Shown one piece after another: positions 20,680-25,155 of a DNA stretch of 25,155 nt (position 1 is the first letter of the stretch; every line of letters starts with the position of its first letter). The notes beneath the pieces were generated by a model. The model was not told where the DNA came from, did not search any database, and saw nothing but the letters and a program-made list of their open reading frames with translations. The stretch is from Fibrobacter sp. (lineage in GTDB: Bacteria; Fibrobacterota; Fibrobacteria; Fibrobacterales; Fibrobacteraceae), in assembly GCA_016295375.1 (NCBI GenBank), contig JAEDLI010000025.1, positions 1 to 25,155 on the forward strand. Reading direction: 5' to 3'. Position numbers and translations under genes: made by a program.

Positions 20680-22384
20680 GACCTTAATGATTCTCAAGAT
20701 GCTCGGATGCCTCGCGCTTCTCATGTTCGGTATGAAGACCATGAGCGAAGGCCTCCAGAAACTTACCGGTGGACACCTTCGTGCGTTTCTTGGCACTATG
20801 ACCAAGCACCGGGCCGGCGGATTACTTACGGGAACCTTTATTACCGCCGCCGTGCAGTCTTCTACTGCCACCACCGTCATGACCGTCAGTTTCGTCAATG
20901 CTGGTCTGCTTACCCTTAAGCAGGCCATTCCTGTTATTATGGGGGCGAACATCGGTACCACGGCCACGGCCTGGATCATGTCCATCTTCGGATTCCAGTT
21001 CAACATGAGCAGTTTCGTGTGGCCTTTCTTTGCCCTGGGAATTATCCTCTCCTATGTGCGGAAAAGCAACGTCAAGAGTTTCGGCGAATTTGTTTTCGGA
21101 TTTTCTTTCATGTTCCTAGGGCTTACCACCCTACGCGAAAATGCGGTGGCCATGGATTTGTCCCACAACCAGGCGGTCATTGACTTTTTTGCGGCCAGCG
21201 GCAACTGGGGCATTCTGTCCACCCTGCTGTTCCTGCTTTTGGGAAGCGTCCTTACCATGTGCGTGCAGTCATCTGCCGCCATCATGGCCATTACCCTCCT
21301 TCTTTGTAGTAGCGGGGTGCTCCCGATTTACCAGGGCATTGCCCTTGTGATGGGTGAAAACATCGGAACCACGGTGACTTCGAACCTGGCGGCCCTTTCG
21401 GCCAGCACCCAGGCTCGGCGTGCTGCCCTGGCCCACATGCTTTTCAATGTGTTTGGCGTGGTGTGGGTACTGATTGTTTTCCACCCCTTCGTGAACATGG
21501 TTTGCCATATTGTGGGCTTTGATCCGAACTTTGTCCCCCAGACCCAAGAAGAAATTGCCGAGGCCAGCGTGCGGGTCACTTACGCCCTGTCCGGATTCCA
21601 TACGGCATTCAACCTCTGCAACGTGGCGATCCTCATCTGGTTCATCAAGCCCATGGAAAACATCATCTGCAAGATTATCCGCGAAAAGGAAGATGGCGAA
21701 GATTTCAGCATCAAGTTTATCAGTGCTGGTCTCATGAGTACCGCCGAACTTTCCCTGTTCGAAGCCCGTAAAGAAATCAACCTGTTTGCCGAACGCACCC
21801 TGAAGATGTTCCGCTTTGTGCCGGACTTGCTCAAGATGAAGGATGAGGGAGAATTCACGAAGCTATTCGCCCGAATCGAGAAGTACGAGAACATCAGCGA
21901 TAAGATGGAAATCGAGATTGCAGGTTACCTGAACAAGGTGAGTGAAGGTCGCTTGAGTCCGGAAAGTAAGCGTGTGCTGCAGTCCATGCTCAAGGAGATT
22001 TCTGAAATCGAGAGCATTGGCGATTCCATCTATAACATGTCTAGGGCTATACGGCACAAGTTCCAGAGTGCCGACGACTTTACCGAAGAGCAGTACAGCC
22101 GTATCGAAGGCATGATGAAGCTTTGCGACAAGTCCATGGCCCAGATGGTGGATATCATCGAAGACGCTCCCCAGGCCGATGTGAAGTCCTCCTTGATGAT
22201 GGAATACGAAATCAACGATTATCGCAAGATGCTCAAGCAGTTGAACATAGACGACATCAATGCCCAGCGTTACAGCTACCAGATGGGCGTGCACTACATG
22301 GACGTGATCAACGACTGCGAAAAGCTGGGCGACTACGTAATCAACGTGGTGGAAGCCCATGTGAACCACAAGCTTTCGGGTTAG
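20678..22384 (+). CDS. Na+/phosphate cotransporter (NptA/PNaS family) with PhoU-like domain
   Basis: Inner-membrane sodium-dependent phosphate importer of 568 residues. The membrane half carries the inverted-repeat signatures QSSTATT (from Q60) and QSSAAIM (from Q197), each followed by a GxNIGTT motif (GANIGTTATA, GENIGTTVTS), which form the substrate and sodium site. From about residue 350 a soluble, charged helical region (FAERTLKMFRFVPDLL, EIESIGDSIYNMSRAIRHKF, INDCEKLGDYVINVVEAHV) is PhoU-like and may regulate transport. The ATG at 20678 has AGG upstream, but the site is paired in a hairpin. An ATG at 20662 opens a different, overlapping frame of 85 codons without similarity to anything I know. 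The neighbouring acid phosphatase remnant hints at a former phosphate-scavenging pair. Confidence 0.93.
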   Translation: MTLMILKMLGCLALLMFGMKTMSEGLQKLTGGHLRAFLGTMTKHRAGGLLTGTFITAAVQSSTATTVMTVSFVNAGLLTLKQAIPVIMGANIGTTATAWIMSIFGFQFNMSSFVWPFFALGIILSYVRKSNVKSFGEFVFGFSFMFLGLTTLRENAVAMDLSHNQAVIDFFAASGNWGILSTLLFLLLGSVLTMCVQSSAAIMAITLLLCSSGVLPIYQGIALVMGENIGTTVTSNLAALSASTQARRAALAHMLFNVFGVVWVLIVFHPFVNMVCHIVGFDPNFVPQTQEEIAEASVRVTYALSGFHTAFNLCNVAILIWFIKPMENIICKIIREKEDGEDFSIKFISAGLMSTAELSLFEARKEINLFAERTLKMFRFVPDLLKMKDEGEFTKLFARIEKYENISDKMEIEIAGYLNKVSEGRLSPESKRVLQSMLKEISEIESIGDSIYNMSRAIRHKFQSADDFTEEQYSRIEGMMKLCDKSMAQMVDIIEDAPQADVKSSLMMEYEINDYRKMLKQLNIDDINAQRYSYQMGVHYMDVINDCEKLGDYVINVVEAHVNHKLSG

Positions 22385-22425
22385 GCCGTCTTGGTTGACA
22401 TTTTATAATTGTTTTTTTTCTTGTC

Positions 22426-22445
22426 ATGCCCGCGAAAGCGGGCAT
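22426..22445. repeat. REP-like hairpin ATGCCCGC-GAAA-GCGGGCAT
   Basis: A perfect eight-bp stem with a GAAA tetraloop, flanked by TTGTC and CTCC. The same kind of element (CCCGCGAAAGCGGG in TCAT...ATCTCC) is scattered in many bacterial genomes as a short palindromic repeat. The eight T residues lie before it and not after, so it is not a normal terminator for nptA, though it may protect the 3' end. Confidence 0.65.
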
Positions 22446-22476
22446 CTCCTTGCTGAATTTGTATAATAGGCATATC

Positions 22477-23628
22477 ATGCTTTTTGACGAAATTATAGAC
22501 GACACCTACGAGGCGTCGGAATACCCCGCCCTTGCAGGCCTTACGCAGGAATGGCTTGAAACCAGGCCCTTTGCGGGCCTGCACGTGCTGGCGGCGACAC
22601 CCGTGTTCCGGAATACGCTGGTGCAGTACCGTGCACTTTTGGTCGGCGGGGCAGATCTTTCGGTAGGTGTTGCAAACGATTCCAACGCGGGAGCCGAAAT
22701 GCCCTGCGATTCGGGCGTTGTGGCTCTACTGCGGGAATCGAACATTCCGTTGATTGGCTTGCAAGACGCCTTGAAGGCGGAGTCCCGCGGCGAAGGTTTC
22801 GACCTGGTTCTGGATTGCGCGGGACAGTTTTCGGCATGCCATCCGAAATATGGATTTGTGGAACTTACCCGCAGCGGTGTGCAGTTTTACGAGAACAGCG
22901 AAAAGCCGGTGTATGTGGCGGACAGCGGAATCGTCAAGCGTATTGAGACCAGCCTCGGGACCGGGGAAGGTTATGTGCGGGCCCTTTTGCAGCTGGGCTA
23001 CGGCAATGCTGGTCGAAATGGCGCAGATGCCGGTAGTGACGGTGCCGCCTTTGCCGGAAAAAGTTTTGTGGTGCTCGGGAGCGGCAAGGTGGGGCAGGGA
23101 ATCGTTCTGCAACTCTTGCGGGAAGGCGCTCACGTGCAGGTGGTAACGGATAAGACCCGCGGCGTTAGTCCTTTTTTGGATGCAAACGGCGTGCCTGTTG
23201 CGGATTGTAACGACCTGAAATCGGTTGTAGCTCTTGTGAGTGCTGCCGATTTTGTGGTGACTGCTACCGGTGTGAAGGGTGCTCTTGACCGGCCGGAGCT
23301 GACGGCGGCTCTGCTCTCTTCGAAAGCGGTGCTTGCCAACATGGGTGTCGAGGACGAATATGGCTCTAGTGTTCCTGCAGGTCGCGTGCTTGCCGAAAAG
23401 AAACCCCTGAACTTCATTCTAGAGGAACCGACCCACCTGAAATATATCGACGCTTCCTTGGCGCTCCATGCTGCACTCGGTGAACTTCTGGTTCGTGAAG
23501 CCGGTGCTTCGGACAAAAAAAATGCGGGCCCTATGGACCCGCCAACAGAACTGGAACAGCGCATTCTCTCGATGACCATGCAGGACGGCCTTATCGGTCC
23601 TGAAATCGCCGAGATGCTGAGCCTTTAA
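22477..23628 (+). CDS. Adenosylhomocysteinase-like NAD-binding protein
   Basis: A 383-residue protein related to S-adenosylhomocysteine hydrolase in its NAD-binding half. GKSFVVLGSGKVGQGIVLQLLREGAHV contains the glycine-rich loop G201-S-G203-K-V-G206 (in true SAHH usually GYGDVGKG). VTATG, LANMGVEDEYG and PTHLKYIDASLALHAALGELL follow the order of the family. The N-terminal half (residues 1-190) diverges strongly and lacks the usual SAHH substrate signatures, so a different substrate is likely. The ATG at 22477 is chosen because AGG lies seven bases upstream and an upstream start would translate the REP-like repeat. Residues 348-355 (KKNAGPMD) are encoded by the neighbour's terminator hairpin. 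It converges on the alanine symporter with a five-base gap. Confidence 0.7.
   Translation: MLFDEIIDDTYEASEYPALAGLTQEWLETRPFAGLHVLAATPVFRNTLVQYRALLVGGADLSVGVANDSNAGAEMPCDSGVVALLRESNIPLIGLQDALKAESRGEGFDLVLDCAGQFSACHPKYGFVELTRSGVQFYENSEKPVYVADSGIVKRIETSLGTGEGYVRALLQLGYGNAGRNGADAGSDGAAFAGKSFVVLGSGKVGQGIVLQLLREGAHVQVVTDKTRGVSPFLDANGVPVADCNDLKSVVALVSAADFVVTATGVKGALDRPELTAALLSSKAVLANMGVEDEYGSSVPAGRVLAEKKPLNFILEEPTHLKYIDASLALHAALGELLVREAGASDKKNAGPMDPPTELEQRILSMTMQDGLIGPEIAEMLSL
23515..23542 (-). terminator. Intrinsic terminator of the Na/alanine symporter gene, inside the opposing gene
   Basis: Read on the minus strand: GCGGGTCC (23542-23535), loop ATA, GGGCCCGC (23531-23524), then A and eight T (23522-23515). 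The eight-bp stem has one G-U pair. It lies 92 bases past the symporter stop and within the last 40 codons of the plus-strand SAHH-like gene. Confidence 0.85.
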
Positions 23629-23633
23629 TTCGG

Positions 23634-25067
23634 CTAGTTCTTCTTTCCTTCGAGTTTTTCGAAGAACTTCTTGGTTTCCCGGGCGACGACCCCGCTCAGG
23701 AGGATAAGGGCCACCAGGTTCGGGAAGGCCATGAGTCCGTTGAAAATGTCGGCACTGGTCCATACGGCGCTTACCGTGAGGTAAGGCCCGATGAACACGG
23801 CCGCTACATAGAACCAGCGGAAGGTGAGAATGACCCTTTTCTTGCCACGGCCCACAAGGTATTCTAGGCAACGTTCAGAATAATAGGCCCAGCCGAGAAT
23901 AGTGGTGAAGGCGAAGAATACTAGGGCGGCAGTGAGAATGTAGGGAGCGACACTTGAACCGGCGGGCAGGTTCGAAAGCCCGCGGACGAAAGCTTCCATG
24001 GTAATGTTCACGCCCTGGAGCCCAAGTTCGGGAGTCCAGGCTCCGGTCACCACGATGGCAAGGCCTGTCATGGAGCAGATGACGATGGTATCAATGAAGG
24101 TCCCCGTCATGCAGACCAGTCCCTGACGGACAGGCTCCTTGGTCTTTGCTGCGGCAGCGGCGATGGGTGCAGAACCGAGACCCGCCTCGTTGCTGAAGAT
24201 ACCGCGGGCGATACCCTTTTGCATGGCGATAAAGATGGTACCCACCACGCCGCCGGTAACGGCGCTAGGGTTGAATGCGGCCTGGATAATCATTTCGATA
24301 GCGCTAGAAATTTTAGAGAAATTGAAACCGAGAATTAGCAGGCAGAAAAGAATGTAGAAGATGGCCATGAAGGGCACAATATAAAGAGAGACTTTCGCGA
24401 TACGCTTGAGCCCGCCGATGATGACCATGGCCGTAAAGCCTGCGCACAGGAGGCCTGCAATGGCGGTGGATACGGAGACGGAATTACCGCCGATGTTCAC
24501 GAATTCTCGGGAGGGGAATATCGTTGCCACCGCCGAGGTGATGCCGTTCACCTGGGTGATGGTGCCGATGCCCAAAAGTCCGGCAAGTACGCCGAAGATG
24601 GCAAACAGCACGGCTAGCCACTTGAAGTTAAAACCGAAACGTTCCTTGATGCCGGTTTCAATGTAGTAGAAGGGGCCTCCTAGAACTTTTCCGTCGCTCC
24701 CCACTTTGCGGTACTTGACGGCTAAAAGACCTTCGGCATACTTGGTGGCCATGCCAAAGAATGCGGCCACTTCCATCCAGAAAAGGGCTCCCGGACCGCC
24801 TGTCCCGATAGCGGTAGCCACGCCAACGATATTTCCGGTACCTACCGTTGCCGCTAGCGCCGTACAGAGGGCGGCAAAGCTGGAAACTTCTCCCTGGCCT
24901 TCTTTTTCGCTGTTGAGCATGTAGCGCAGGGCGTTGCCCAGGTTTGTGACCTGGAGTACACCCAGGCGGCAGGTGAGCAAGATACCTACAAACAGGATGA
25001 CGACGATAAGGGGGATACCCCACACGTAGCCGTCGATGGTATCAAGGATGGAATTTAGGGCAGCCAT
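23634..25067 (-). CDS. Sodium:alanine symporter, AGCS family
   Basis: Inner-membrane Na+-coupled importer of alanine or glycine (AGCS family, AlsT/AgcS type), 477 residues with about ten or eleven hydrophobic helices. The family signature ATVGTGNIVGVATAIGTGGPGALFWM spans roughly residues 73-98. GGPFYYIETG, the GIFSNEAGLGSAPIAAAAA stretch and VVTGAW, typical of substrate and Na+ binding regions, are also present. The tail is a short basic, cytoplasmic segment (KKFFEKLEGKKN). The ATG at 25065-25067 has GGGGA about six bases upstream. A TATATTTG promoter box lies 41 bases further upstream. Its terminator is inside the convergent SAHH-like gene. Substrate choice between alanine, glycine and other small amino acids cannot be told. 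Confidence 0.95.
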   Translation of the reverse strand: MAALNSILDTIDGYVWGIPLIVVILFVGILLTCRLGVLQVTNLGNALRYMLNSEKEGQGEVSSFAALCTALAATVGTGNIVGVATAIGTGGPGALFWMEVAAFFGMATKYAEGLLAVKYRKVGSDGKVLGGPFYYIETGIKERFGFNFKWLAVLFAIFGVLAGLLGIGTITQVNGITSAVATIFPSREFVNIGGNSVSVSTAIAGLLCAGFTAMVIIGGLKRIAKVSLYIVPFMAIFYILFCLLILGFNFSKISSAIEMIIQAAFNPSAVTGGVVGTIFIAMQKGIARGIFSNEAGLGSAPIAAAAAKTKEPVRQGLVCMTGTFIDTIVICSMTGLAIVVTGAWTPELGLQGVNITMEAFVRGLSNLPAGSSVAPYILTAALVFFAFTTILGWAYYSERCLEYLVGRGKKRVILTFRWFYVAAVFIGPYLTVSAVWTSADIFNGLMAFPNLVALILLSGVVARETKKFFEKLEGKKN

Positions 25068-25108
25068 ATTTTTCCCCGAATTTTAGGGTGATTGATTTTT
25101 GAACAGCG

Positions 25109-25116
25109 CAAATATA
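25109..25116 (-). promoter_or_regulatory. TATATTTG promoter box of the symporter
   Basis: Minus-strand TATATTTG matches the Bacteroidota TAnnTTTG element and lies 41 bases before the ATG. A GGAAAATTCC palindrome (25118-25127) sits immediately upstream and could bind a regulator. Confidence 0.5.
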
Positions 25117-25155
25117 GGAATTTTCCTAGCTATATACAGAAAACGGCGTAGCAGG

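Noticed and set aside
20662..20919. Overlapping 85-codon frame starting 16 bases before the Na/Pi cotransporter
   Set aside because: It lies almost wholly inside the transporter in another frame and shows no family features; a regulatory upstream ATG remains possible.
22395..22409. TTGACA followed by TATAAT, a sigma-70-like promoter
   Set aside because: Only three bases separate them, far from the 16-18 needed; a second TATAAT at 22462 has no -35 at a proper distance.
22381..22584. Minus-strand 67-residue frame containing GDARFRGHD
   Set aside because: It is a translation of the REP-like palindrome and of the opposite strand of the SAHH-like gene; no family or ribosome site supports it.
1..25155. 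tRNA, rRNA, insertion sequences, phage genes, toxin-antitoxin pairs
   Set aside because: No cloverleaf, transposase motif, phage protein or toxin-antitoxin pair could be recognised on either strand.

Overview
The window looks like a piece of a Fibrobacter chromosome (phylum Fibrobacterota). The main evidence is a FISUMP-domain lipoprotein (the 'Fibrobacter succinogenes major paralogous domain') at 3578-4269. Supporting signs are many signal-peptide proteins without wider homologues, Bacteroidota-like TAnnTTTG/C promoter boxes, and GC-rich core genes alternating with AT-rich spacers. Genus is an inference from this content; no marker gene such as 16S is present.

Layout. 1-3050: the 3' part of cysS faces a secreted DUF4874/DUF4832 protein, and both stop codons lie inside one CTAG-rich repeat. 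3051-4417: an AT-rich accessory island with five 40-bp inverted repeats on a nearly exact 64-bp grid, a truncated secreted-protein gene that the array has cut, and the FISUMP gene, whose lipoprotein signal is one base out of frame. 4418-8480: a three-domain lysophospholipid flippase/acyltransferase/acyl-ACP synthetase fusion, then a metallo-beta-lactamase-fold hydrolase. 8522-10022 (minus): NAD(P)H-hydrate dehydratase and a CBM9-like protein. 10023-12034: a divergent control region with three evenly spaced palindromes and a textbook sigma-54 promoter driving spoVG and yifB/comM. 12035-13558: two more intergenic repeats, then folB overlapping an acidic membrane protein (both minus). 13750-15006: pgk, followed by tandem terminators. 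15241-19278: small secreted two-helix proteins, a C_GCAxxG_C_C redox protein, a lipoprotein, then hisH and ispF. 19345-20472: two adjacent decayed genes (a serine-rich secreted protein and a class A acid phosphatase). 20473-25155: a structured leader and Na/Pi cotransporter, an adenosylhomocysteinase-like protein, and a convergent Na/alanine symporter whose terminator lies inside its neighbour's coding sequence.

Most coding sequence is ordinary housekeeping (cysS, nnrD, spoVG, yifB, folB, pgk, hisH, ispF, transporters). The unusual signal is mostly in non-coding DNA: the 64-bp palindrome array, the sigma-54 promoter with upstream palindromes, apparent leaderless promoters for small secreted proteins, and a terminator hidden in a reading frame. 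No CRISPR array, tRNA, rRNA, transposase or phage gene was seen.
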